Of a stretch of DNA of 6,749 nucleotides, positions 1 to 6,344 are shown in pieces. The DNA is from Dehalococcoidia bacterium (lineage in GTDB: Bacteria; Chloroflexota; Dehalococcoidia; Dehalococcoidales; G020351185), in assembly GCA_030640385.1 (NCBI GenBank), contig DAOWJL010000036.1, forward strand, positions 1 through 6,749, read 5' to 3'. Position 1 is the stretch's first letter. The number at the start of each line of letters is the position of its first letter. The notes beneath the pieces were generated by a model. It did no database searches. It saw only the letters and a program-made list of their open reading frames with translations, and had not been told where the DNA came from. The position numbers and the translations under genes were made by a program.

Positions 1-4
1 AAGG

Positions 5-649
5 ATGCATCGGCTGCGGATTAGATTCGGGCGGGGGGTGGAGGTCAAGTTTATCTCCCATCTGGATATCATAAGGCTGTGGCATAGGGCTCTTCGCCGC
101 GCTGGCATAGAGCTTGCTTATTCAGAAGGTTTTAACCCCCATCCAAAAATATCGGTGGCGGCGCCGCTGGCTCTGGGTATAACCAGCGAAGCCGAGCTGA
201 TGGATGTATATACAACCGGTTACATATCGCCGCATTCGTTTACTACCTGTGTCAGCCGGCAGTTACCGCCGGGTATGGAGATAATCCAGGTGTATTATAT
301 CGCTACCACTTTACCCTCGCTGCAGGCACAGGTGCGCCATGCAGAGTATATAGTTGAAGTTGAGACGGAAAAGGGGACTGAGTATATTACGGAGGCACTT
401 ACCTCTCTGCTAGCAAGGGAAAAACTGCCGTGGCAGCACCAGCGGGATACCGGCCCCCGGAGCTATGACATTAGGGCATTGATTGATGACCTGTGGCTGG
501 CTGGTTGGCATGATAATTATGGCAATATAGGTATGCGGTTGCGCTGTGATAGCCGCGGCTCGGGCAGGCCGGAGCAGGTTATAAAAGCTTTAGGTTTTAA
601 GCGGCCAATATCTATTCACCGCACCCGTTTAATACTGGAGACGAGCTGA
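5..649 (+). CDS. DUF2344 / TIGR03936-family protein, radical SAM-associated
   Basis: This is a 214-residue soluble protein of the DUF2344 (TIGR03936) family, whose biochemical role is unknown. The family signature fills the N-terminus: an RIRF strand, then FISHLDIIRLWHRALRRAG (about residues 17-35), then YSEGFNPHPKIS (about 39-50) and PLALGITSEAEL. Because this block begins immediately after the first Met, the ATG at position 5 is very likely the true start, although only four bases of leader are visible and no ribosome site can be judged. In many bacteria this protein is encoded directly after, or fused to, a radical SAM protein (TIGR03960). That partner is expected just left of the window but cannot be seen. 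The length is normal for the family. The next gene starts 6 nt after the stop, suggesting co-transcription. Family assignment is secure; function is not inferred. Confidence 0.88.
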   Translation: MHRLRIRFGRGVEVKFISHLDIIRLWHRALRRAGIELAYSEGFNPHPKISVAAPLALGITSEAELMDVYTTGYISPHSFTTCVSRQLPPGMEIIQVYYIATTLPSLQAQVRHAEYIVEVETEKGTEYITEALTSLLAREKLPWQHQRDTGPRSYDIRALIDDLWLAGWHDNYGNIGMRLRCDSRGSGRPEQVIKALGFKRPISIHRTRLILETS

Positions 650-655
650 TTTTAG

Positions 656-1813
656 ATGATTGATTCAAATAATAAAAGCCTGCCGCAACCGGTTTTAGAT
701 CCGGAAAGGCAGCAGCAGGCAAGGGAATATGCCCGTACCGGGCGCTACCTGTCATTTGCCGAAATGGTAGCGGTCGGCATTCTTCTGGTTTTGCTTGTAT
801 TCGGCGGTTTTTCCGAAAGGCTTACCGGGTATTTAAATCTGCCGGTGATTCCGGCGGCTATCCTTTATTTTTTAATTCTTGTTGCTGCTTACAGGTTACT
901 TACGGCACCGATAAGCTACTATCGCGGTTATGTTCTACCCCGGCGTTATGGTCTATCAAAACAAAGCCTGTCCGGTTGGCTGGGTGACCTTATTAAAACT
1001 GGTGTCCTGATGCTGATTCTGGGTACCTTTATTATTGCCGCTATATACTGGCTCATAGATATTTCGCTGCAGAACTGGTGGCTGCTCGTCTGGGTGTTGC
1101 TGGTATTTGTAAGCCTGATATTGAGTATTTTGCTGCCGGTAATCCTGGTGCCGCTTTTTTATAAAACAAAACCCCTTGAAGACGGAACCTTGAAAGAGGG
1201 ATTCAGGCAACTTGCAGAAAAAGCCGATGCCGATATCAAAGGAATCTATACCCTGGATTTCAGCAGCAAGGGAACGACGGCTAACGCCGCCATAATGGGG
1301 CTGGGGAAGACAAAGCGCATAGCGCTGAGCGATACCCTGCTGCAAAATTACTCCACCGAGGAGATAGAGGTAATCATCGCTCATGAGCTGGGCCACCAAA
1401 AGAACCGTGATTTTATAAGAATTTTTCTATTGCAAGCAGCCATATTGTTCATATGTCTGTGGTTGACCTGTATTATCACCACGGCGGTGGTGGAGCCGCT
1501 GGGTCTCGGTGGCGTGGACAATATCGTGGCCTTACCCCTGCTGGCTCTGGTATTTTCGGTGGTAAATATAATGTTTATGCCTTTCTCAAATACGTGCATA
1601 CGCTACTTTGAAAAGGCAGCCGATAGTTATGCCCTCCAGCTGACAGAGAACCCACAGGCATTTGTTTCCATGATGACCAGGCTTACCGACCAGAACCTGG
1701 CCGAAGCCGGGCCAGGCCGCTGGGTTGAACTACTGCTCCACGACCACCCCAGCTACCACAGCCGGCTGGCGCATGCCATGAAATTCTCTGAATTAAAGCA
1801 GAGTGGCAAGTAA
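656..1813 (+). CDS. M48 family (Ste24/CAAX protease-like) membrane zinc metallopeptidase
   Basis: This is a 385-residue integral-membrane protease. The zinc-binding motif HELGH lies at residues 243-247 inside IIAHELGHQKNRD. The downstream E-x3-D signature (YFEKAADSYAL, Glu319 the probable third zinc ligand) and the C-terminal HPSYHSRL stretch complete the M48A/Ste24 pattern, as does TKRIALSDTLL before the active site. Hydrophobic segments near residues 36-54, 65-83, 115-134, 141-168, 253-275 and 288-308 predict about six membrane spans, with the catalytic loop facing the cytoplasm as in Ste24. Eukaryotic relatives cleave prenylated CAAX proteins. Bacteria lack that substrate, so a role in membrane protein quality control or peptide cleavage is an inference. 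The start ATG has a GGAG about 15 nt upstream and a GAG about 10 nt upstream, both inside the end of the preceding gene. The length and all key residues look intact. Confidence 0.9.
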   Translation: MIDSNNKSLPQPVLDPERQQQAREYARTGRYLSFAEMVAVGILLVLLVFGGFSERLTGYLNLPVIPAAILYFLILVAAYRLLTAPISYYRGYVLPRRYGLSKQSLSGWLGDLIKTGVLMLILGTFIIAAIYWLIDISLQNWWLLVWVLLVFVSLILSILLPVILVPLFYKTKPLEDGTLKEGFRQLAEKADADIKGIYTLDFSSKGTTANAAIMGLGKTKRIALSDTLLQNYSTEEIEVIIAHELGHQKNRDFIRIFLLQAAILFICLWLTCIITTAVVEPLGLGGVDNIVALPLLALVFSVVNIMFMPFSNTCIRYFEKAADSYALQLTENPQAFVSMMTRLTDQNLAEAGPGRWVELLLHDHPSYHSRLAHAMKFSELKQSGK

Positions 1814-1832
1814 AGATTCAGGAAAATAACCG

Positions 1833-2441
1833 ATGGCGAGGATAATACTGGTCAGGCATGGTAAAACGGATTGGAACCGGGAACTGCGCATCCAGGGTGG
1901 TTCCAGCGATACCCCATTGAATGAAGAGGGCAGACAGCAGGCTGAAAATCTGGCTTCAAGGTTGAGCCAGAGAAGTATTCAGGCTATCTACTCCAGTCCG
2001 TTAAAGCGCGCCCTGGAGACGGCGCAGATTATAGCCCGCCACCACAATTTAGAGGTAGTAGTTGAAAAGTCACTGAGGGAGGTTGAGGCTGGCAAGCTGG
2101 AGGGGGCAACTTCTGCTGAGTTGGGTATGAGGTTCAGTGAGCTATTAACCAGGGATGGCGTGTCGAAAAGGGTACCGGGGGGAGAATCATTAGCCGATTT
2201 ACAGCAGCGAAGCTGGAATTTTATACAGCAGAGTAATCGTAAATATACCGATGGCGAACTGGTTATAGTCAGCCATTACTTTGTCATTCTGACTATAATA
2301 TGTTCGGCTTTAATGCTGCCGCTATCCCGTATAACCCGGTTCAGGTTGAGCACTGGGTGTATAAGCATTATCAATCTTGATGAAAAGGAAGCACGGCTGG
2401 AATTGTTAAACGATACGGGTTACCTGGCGCAGTTTCCTTAA
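1833..2441 (+). CDS. Histidine phosphatase family protein (phosphoglycerate mutase-like / CobC-like)
   Basis: This is a 202-residue cytoplasmic enzyme of the histidine phosphatase superfamily. The phosphohistidine motif VRHGKTDWN is at the N-terminus (Arg8, His9). Arg59 lies in SSPLKRALETA, Glu83 (probable proton donor) in LREVEAGKLEG, and the second catalytic His148 in VSHYFVI. The last motif is unusual: many relatives read SHGGVIR. The substrate cannot be read from sequence. Alpha-ribazole-phosphate phosphatase (CobC), broad phosphomonoesterase and phosphoserine phosphatase are all possible, and a true glycolytic phosphoglycerate mutase is less likely because that branch is longer. The start ATG is supported by an AGGA at 1820-1823, nine bases upstream. 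It lies 19 nt after the protease gene and ahead of tilS in the same direction, so it is probably in the same transcript. There are no cobalamin genes beside it to favour CobC. Confidence 0.87.
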   Translation: MARIILVRHGKTDWNRELRIQGGSSDTPLNEEGRQQAENLASRLSQRSIQAIYSSPLKRALETAQIIARHHNLEVVVEKSLREVEAGKLEGATSAELGMRFSELLTRDGVSKRVPGGESLADLQQRSWNFIQQSNRKYTDGELVIVSHYFVILTIICSALMLPLSRITRFRLSTGCISIINLDEKEARLELLNDTGYLAQFP

Positions 2442-2474
2442 GAATTGCCCCTCTTGCACTGGCTGGCTATAATT

Positions 2475-2480
2475 GAGACG
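2475..2480 (+). promoter_or_regulatory. Probable ribosome binding site deciding the tilS start
   Basis: The purine-rich GAGACG ends three bases before the ATG at 2484, with its GAGA core about five bases away. It favours this ATG over the longer in-frame reading from a TTG at 2445, which sits 3 nt after the previous stop. The 13 residues the TTG start would add (MPLLHWLAIIETK) do not resemble a TilS N-terminus. A second ATG at 2490 is equally possible at sequence level. Confidence 0.5.
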
Positions 2481-2483
2481 AAA

Positions 2484-3914
2484 ATGGTAATGGGAAAGCA
2501 ACAACCCACTTTGGAGCAGCAAACAGCCTGCTTTATACAGCGGCACAACCTGTTCCCCAAGGGCTCACGCTTGCTGCTAGCCGTATCCGGCGGACCTGAC
2601 TCGACCTGTCTGTTATATACCCTGTTAAGGCTCAGGCAGGAACTGGGCGTAGAATTGCATGTAGCTCACCTTGATCACCAGCTGCGAGGGAAAGAATCCG
2701 GGGCTGATGCCGCCTATGTAGAGAAACTGGCAGGTCGTCTCGGTGTGCCGGTAACAGTAGAAAAAAGGGATGTAAAAGCTTATCAAAAAGAGCATCGCAT
2801 TTCACTGGAAGAGGCGGCGCGGGAGGTGCGTTACCGCTTTTTGTCTGATGTAGCCGATTCTGTTGGTGCCGGGTGCATAGTCACCGGCCATACCCTTGAT
2901 GACCAGGTAGAAACAGTATTGATGCATATAATACGCGGAACGGGAACAAAGGGACTTATTGGTTTAAAGCCGTGCAGCCGGTGGCTGCTTGATGACAGGA
3001 GAATTACCATTGTCAGGCCATTATTGGAGATAAGTCGCCAACAAACGGCAGATTACTGCAAAGAAAATGAGCTTATGCCCCGGCTGGATATATCCAATTT
3101 ATCACTATCTCCCCTCAGGAACAGAATACGCCAGCAGTTACTGCCTTTGCTTAAGAGCTATAATTCCGGCATTACGGCAGCTCTGCTGCGCATAGCTGTT
3201 ATTGCCAATGATGAAATAACCTTCCTTGATTCAGAAGTTGCCCGCCTGTGGCCGGCGATAGTTGAAGAAAAAGAAGGTATGCTTATCCTGAATAAAGACA
3301 GGCTTAACGAATTACCGGTAGCTTTGAAGAGGCATTTATTCAGGGCAGTTGTTGAGGAGATTATCGGTAACTTGAAAGATATAGAAACACGCCATATTGA
3401 AGAAATCCTGGCGGCACTGGACAAGCCGGCGGGCAGGTTAATTAACCTGCCTGGTGGTCTTATATTTTCCATAGAATACGACAGATACTTGTTGGGTATG
3501 GAAAATGTCGATACCTGTCCATACCCTGTCATAGGTGGCGAATACCGCATCAGCATCCCGGGGAAAACAGAGTTACCGGGCTGGCTGGTAGAGGCTGAAA
3601 TTATGAAGTCGGGAGCGATGGAAAAAGAAGAAGATGATTTTATTGCCTATCTTGACCTTGATAGGACTGGTAACGAATTAAAGGTTCGCCGCAGAAAGCC
3701 GGGAGACCGTTTTCAGCCACTGGGTATGGTAGAAACAAAGAAGCTGAACGAGTTTATGATTGATGCTAAAATACCCCGCACCTGGCGCGGGCGAATCCCG
3801 GTTGTTTATTCACCGAAGCAAATCCTGTGGCTGGTGGGCTATCGGATTGATGACAGGGTAAAAGTTACAGAAGAGACGAAGAAGGTTTTGAGGTTAGAGT
3901 TTAAGCGTTGCTGA
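2484..3914 (+). CDS. tilS: tRNA(Ile)-lysidine synthetase
   Basis: TilS uses ATP to attach lysine to C34 of the CAU-anticodon tRNA-Ile, so that it is charged with isoleucine and reads AUA. From the ATG the protein has 476 residues, similar to the long Bacillus-type enzymes. The N-terminal PP-loop ATPase domain shows LLAVSGGPDS (SGGPDS at residues 35-40), then HLDHQLRGKESGADAAYV, EEAAREVRYRF and GHTLDDQVETVLMHIIRGTGTKGL. RPLLEISRQQTADYC and the conserved RNRIRQQLLPLL close the catalytic half. The C-terminal TilS_C domain is clear in VRRRKPGDRFQPLGM, KKLNEFMIDAKIPRTWRGRIPVV and WLVGYRIDDRVK. An in-frame TTG at 2445 gives a 489-residue form that I consider unlikely. The gene is last in the + strand run and ends 6 nt from the convergent arsM stop. 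It contains 15 AUA codons by my count, so its own translation needs its product. Confidence 0.95.
   Translation: MVMGKQQPTLEQQTACFIQRHNLFPKGSRLLLAVSGGPDSTCLLYTLLRLRQELGVELHVAHLDHQLRGKESGADAAYVEKLAGRLGVPVTVEKRDVKAYQKEHRISLEEAAREVRYRFLSDVADSVGAGCIVTGHTLDDQVETVLMHIIRGTGTKGLIGLKPCSRWLLDDRRITIVRPLLEISRQQTADYCKENELMPRLDISNLSLSPLRNRIRQQLLPLLKSYNSGITAALLRIAVIANDEITFLDSEVARLWPAIVEEKEGMLILNKDRLNELPVALKRHLFRAVVEEIIGNLKDIETRHIEEILAALDKPAGRLINLPGGLIFSIEYDRYLLGMENVDTCPYPVIGGEYRISIPGKTELPGWLVEAEIMKSGAMEKEEDDFIAYLDLDRTGNELKVRRRKPGDRFQPLGMVETKKLNEFMIDAKIPRTWRGRIPVVYSPKQILWLVGYRIDDRVKVTEETKKVLRLEFKRC
3432..3451. repeat. Perfect 20-bp palindrome inside tilS
   Basis: The half-site GGCAGGTTAA is followed directly by its exact reverse complement, with no spacer. 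The palindrome stops at the next base on each side (G at 3431 against T at 3452). It encodes part of the GRLINLPGG stretch in the linker and C-terminal region of TilS. By simple chance a 20-bp perfect palindrome is expected well under once in a window this size. It could be a dimeric protein-binding site, a restriction or modification target, or just a by-product of codon choice. Confidence 0.6.
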
Positions 3915-3920
3915 TTTTTA
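3915..3920. other. Convergent gene junction of 6 nt
   Basis: Only TTTTTA separates the TGA of tilS (3912-3914) from the complement of the TAA of arsM (3921-3923). The T-run could act as the tail of a terminator for the + strand transcript, but I see no stable stem before it, only a three-base AGC/GCT pairing. A GGTT/AACC pairing at 3925-3942 within arsM is weak. The two transcripts must therefore overlap or end by another mechanism. Confidence 0.6.
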
Positions 3921-4748
3921 TTATGGTTTTAATGCCTGAACCTTAATGCTGACAACCGAATCTGAGAAGTTTACTATATCCTCTTGGGTTATATTCAGTT
4001 TGTCAATAACAGCTTTGGCTGTCGGGTCGTTAGTTATACAATCAATGGGAAAGAGTGTCTCGTCGAGCACCTTAACCTCTTGAAAACCGGCTTCCTTTAT
4101 CGTTGTCAGGTAATCATTCTTCAGCATTGCCCCTGAGATGCAGCCGACATAAGCGGCAACAGATTCTCTGATAAAATCGGGCAAATCTTTAAGCAGGACG
4201 ATGTCGGATACCATCAACCTGCCACCGGGTTTCAGCACGCGGAAGGCTTCCCGGAAGACGCTTCTCTTATCCGGCGAAAGGTTGATGACGCAGTTAGAGA
4301 TAATAACATCAACAGAGTTGTCGGCGGCAGGCAGGTTTTCAATCTCTCCCAGCCTGAACTCAACGTTTTCGTAGCCACCCTTCTCGCCATTGGCTCTGGC
4401 TCTGGCTATCATCTCAGGTGTCATATCGACACCGATGACCTTGCCCCTTTTACCGACCCTGTTTGCCGCCAGGAAGGCGTCGAAGCCAGCACCGGCGCCG
4501 AGATCAAGAACGGTCTCACCCTCTTTCAATGATGCCAGCGCCACCGGGTTGCCGCAGCCGAGGCCCAGATTGGCGCCCTCGGGGACGTAACCCATCTCTG
4601 CATCCGAATAGCCTATCTTCTTGCTGATATCTTCAGTTTGAGAAGGCTGGCTGCAGCAGGGGCTTGCCGGAGTGCAATAGGAGTTTCCCGTTTTGGCTAT
4701 TTCGGCATAGCCTTCTCTGACTACCTTTCTTATTTCCTCATCTTTCAT
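3921..4748 (-). CDS. arsM: Arsenite S-adenosylmethionine methyltransferase
   Basis: ArsM methylates As(III) to methylated arsenicals using SAM, a detoxifying and sometimes volatilising reaction in the cytoplasm. The 275-residue protein has a class I methyltransferase fold: motif I VLDLGAGAGFDAFLAA (about residues 80-95), the acidic SAM contact GVDMT (about 106-110), and LKPGGRLMVSDIVL (about 172-185). Features particular to ArsM are LGLGCGNPVALASL with Cys65, SNCVINLSPDK with Cys153, and YVGCISGAML with Cys203. Cys153 and Cys203 match the two arsenic-binding cysteines of the family. A further N-terminal set, Cys25, Cys31 and Cys32, is typical of bacterial ArsM. The start ATG has only a weak ribosome site (TTGGAT nearby), and its start lies 13 nt beyond the pncB stop, so coupled translation is plausible. 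No arsR, arsC or arsenite exporter is visible. Relatives acting on other metalloids are possible, but the cysteine pattern favours arsenic. Confidence 0.93.
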   Translation of the reverse strand: MKDEEIRKVVREGYAEIAKTGNSYCTPASPCCSQPSQTEDISKKIGYSDAEMGYVPEGANLGLGCGNPVALASLKEGETVLDLGAGAGFDAFLAANRVGKRGKVIGVDMTPEMIARARANGEKGGYENVEFRLGEIENLPAADNSVDVIISNCVINLSPDKRSVFREAFRVLKPGGRLMVSDIVLLKDLPDFIRESVAAYVGCISGAMLKNDYLTTIKEAGFQEVKVLDETLFPIDCITNDPTAKAVIDKLNITQEDIVNFSDSVVSIKVQALKP

Positions 4749-4761
4749 CTTTACAATCCAA

Positions 4762-5754
4762 TTATATCACCTTTATTAACCGCGGGTTGGGTGTCTTGCC
4801 GGGGATGCGGCCGCGCTTGGCTACCGACTTGCCTTCAATTTCGTGGATATCGGCAGTAAAGTCTATCGGGGAGGCGCTGGTGATATAGCTGCCGATACCG
4901 AAGCCGTCAACGGGTGCTCCCTGCTCAATAAATTGCCTTATTCGCTCGACGTCAATGCCGCCGCTTACGAAAATCTTGACCTGCTTAAAGCCGGCAAGGT
5001 TCAGCCTGGCTCTCACCTCCTTGACGAGGTCGACGGTAACCCCTCCCCTTTCGCTCGGTGTATCCAGACGGACGCTGTCAAGGCTTTTGTCCAATGCCTG
5101 AGCAACCAGCAGGCTTTCCTCGGCCTCGTCTTTAAAGGTGTCGACAAGGGATACCCTTGGTACACCGGATGGCATATGCTTGTCAAAGGCTAAGGTTGCC
5201 GTAACCGTATCGCCCATTACCAGGATTAAAGCATGGGGGATTGTCCCTGAAGGCTCTAAACCTGACAGTTTAGCACCGGCGATACTAGAACAGCTCTGGC
5301 AGCCGCCAATGATAGCAGAGTAGTCCATTACACCCGCCACCGAGGGGTGGACATGCCGGGCGCCGAAGCTGATGACAGGAATGTCGCCGGCGGCATTAAC
5401 GCACTCTCTGACAGCGGTTGCCCAGCCACTACAGTGCGCCAGAATGCCGCAGATAGCCGTCTCGTACAATCCGTAGCTCTGGTAGGGGGCGGTTATGCGC
5501 AATACCACTTCCTTTCTGTCCATAGCTTCACCCTCACCAAGTGCCCAGACTTCACCGCTCACCTTTGACAGAGCTATGGACAATAAAGCCCTGACTTCTT
5601 CAATACCGCATAGTATTCCGGCACGGCTGGAGAATACCTCCATGGTAGTTACCGGGTTGAGGCCTTCTTTTTTCAGTATCTCAATGGTGCGGGCGAAGTA
5701 GATATCAGCCGTATCTCCGGATAGCACTTCTTTGGAAGGTTTAAATTCAGCCAT
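4762..5754 (-). CDS. pncB: Nicotinate phosphoribosyltransferase (short, archaeal-like type)
   Basis: This enzyme joins nicotinate to PRPP, with ATP hydrolysis, to give nicotinate mononucleotide in the Preiss-Handler branch of NAD salvage. The 330-residue protein shows the family order: EVWALGEGEAMDRKEVVLRITAPY (about residues 68-91), YETAICGILAHCSGWAT, then GARHVHPSVAGVMDYSAIIGGCQS (about 131-154). GLEPSGTIPHALI follows, with His174 the likely counterpart of the autophosphorylated histidine. RLDTPSERGG (229-238), IFVSGGI (261-267) and GFGIGSYIT (284-292) form the phosphate-binding end of the barrel. It is shorter than the roughly 400-residue Escherichia coli enzyme and resembles the compact forms of some archaea and anaerobic bacteria. 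Quinolinate phosphoribosyltransferase is related but lacks this N-terminal pattern. The strong ribosome site and adjacency to a nicotinamidase gene, 4 nt away, support the assignment. Confidence 0.88.
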   Translation of the reverse strand: MAEFKPSKEVLSGDTADIYFARTIEILKKEGLNPVTTMEVFSSRAGILCGIEEVRALLSIALSKVSGEVWALGEGEAMDRKEVVLRITAPYQSYGLYETAICGILAHCSGWATAVRECVNAAGDIPVISFGARHVHPSVAGVMDYSAIIGGCQSCSSIAGAKLSGLEPSGTIPHALILVMGDTVTATLAFDKHMPSGVPRVSLVDTFKDEAEESLLVAQALDKSLDSVRLDTPSERGGVTVDLVKEVRARLNLAGFKQVKIFVSGGIDVERIRQFIEQGAPVDGFGIGSYITSASPIDFTADIHEIEGKSVAKRGRIPGKTPNPRLIKVI

Positions 5755-5758
5755 TATC

Positions 5759-6289
5759 TTAAGCCTCCTTGAATCTGGTGAGCCTGGCGCCGAGCACTTT
5801 CTCTATGTGGCTAAGGGCAAATTGCTGGGTCTTTTCATCCAGGGCAGCGACACAGTCAACCGGCACCTCTACAGCGTAGTCACGGTTCCTGGCATCGGCG
5901 ACGGTGTGCATAACGCAAATATCGGTCAGCACGCCGCAGACGACGATTTTATCCGGTTTTAGTTTTTTTAGCTTTTCTTCAAGCTTTGTATTAAAGAAAG
6001 CACTATAGCGTTTCTTGGGGATTATCTCGCCCGGGTATTTTGCCAGTTCCGGAATGACCTCGGTTTCGGCGGTGCCGGCGATACAGTGCGGCGGGAACAT
6101 CTTGAATTCGAGGTCGTCCGGGTCGTGGCTATCGCAGACAAAGAATATCTTTGACCCGCGGGCAAGTTCCCGCTCCAGAAGCCCCTGTATGTTCGGAATT
6201 ATATTTCGGGCTTCCTTTCCGATATACAGAGGGTAGCCTTCTTCCAGAAAGCCGCGGAGCATATCTATTACCAGTACTGCATCTGCCAT
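5759..6289 (-). CDS. pncA: Nicotinamidase (isochorismatase-like cysteine hydrolase)
   Basis: It probably hydrolyses nicotinamide to nicotinate plus ammonia, feeding the PncB-type enzyme encoded 4 nt downstream. The 176-residue protein has the isochorismatase-superfamily triad: Asp9 in VLVIDMLRGF, a lysine at 92 or 93 in IIPKKRYSAFF, and nucleophile Cys125 in VCGVLTDICV. Asp53 and His55 (VCDSHDPDD), His68 (FPPHCIAGT) and probably Glu61 would hold the metal ion, as known for nicotinamidases and distinguishing them from many other members of the superfamily. YSAFF is also typical. The start ATG has AGGGAGAG at 6295-6302 with about seven bases between its core and the start. It lies 29 nt after purH. 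Other amidase or hydrolase activities in the superfamily are possible, but the metal site and the pncB neighbour make nicotinamidase the best call. Confidence 0.87.
   Translation of the reverse strand: MADAVLVIDMLRGFLEEGYPLYIGKEARNIIPNIQGLLERELARGSKIFFVCDSHDPDDLEFKMFPPHCIAGTAETEVIPELAKYPGEIIPKKRYSAFFNTKLEEKLKKLKPDKIVVCGVLTDICVMHTVADARNRDYAVEVPVDCVAALDEKTQQFALSHIEKVLGARLTRFKEA
5764..5770 (-). promoter_or_regulatory. Strong Shine-Dalgarno for pncB, inside the end of pncA
   Basis: On the minus strand this reads AAGGAGG, a near-perfect match to the 16S rRNA tail, nine bases before the pncB ATG. It overlaps the last sense codons of pncA (Lys-Glu), just before its TAA at 5761-5759. The placement fixes the pncB start and indicates coupled translation of the two salvage enzymes. 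Confidence 0.85.
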
Positions 6290-6294
6290 TATAA

Positions 6295-6302
6295 CTCTCC
6301 CT
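6295..6302 (-). promoter_or_regulatory. Ribosome binding site of pncA
   Basis: On the minus strand this reads AGGGAGAG shortly before the ATG at 6289. It lies in the 29-nt gap after purH and, together with the conserved VLVIDM motif right after the start, fixes the pncA start. Confidence 0.75.
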
Positions 6303-6310
6303 ATTAAATA

Positions 6311-6344
6311 CCGGCAGGCTAGTGCAGGAAATGCCTGACGCCGG
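6311..6344 (-). terminator. Possible weak terminator or processing hairpin over the purH stop
   Basis: CCGGC (6311-6315) pairs with GCCGG (6340-6344), and AGGC (6316-6319) pairs with GCCT (6333-6336), leaving a three-base bulge and a 13-base loop. In the minus-strand transcript the stem covers the purH TAG and is followed by UAUUUAAUAG, which is A/U-rich but not a clean U-run. It could partly terminate or stabilise the purH message before pncA. An alternative CAGG/CCTG pairing competes with it. Position and pairing are visible; function is inferred. Confidence 0.35.

Noticed and set aside
956..1399. 147-codon minus-strand open frame opposite the M48 protease gene
   Set aside because: It lies fully inside a gene with catalytic motifs, its translation is low in complexity and matches no family I recognise, and it has no neighbours on that strand.
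2445..2483. TTG start giving TilS a 13-residue N-terminal extension
   Set aside because: The extra residues do not resemble TilS, TTG is a less favoured start, and the ATG at 2484 has GAGACG just upstream.
3158..3556. 132-codon minus-strand open frame opposite tilS
   Set aside because: It is antisense to the conserved C-terminal half of TilS and its translation is serine-rich with no recognisable domain; it looks like a shadow frame.
3775..3791. CCCGC/GCGGG hairpin near the end of tilS as a terminator
   Set aside because: It lies within conserved TilS_C codons (PRTWRGR) more than 100 nt before the stop and has no following T-run.
4843..5701. Several plus-strand open frames (61 to 116 codons) opposite pncB
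   Set aside because: All lie antisense to a conserved nicotinate phosphoribosyltransferase frame and none shows a recognisable domain or a convincing ribosome site.
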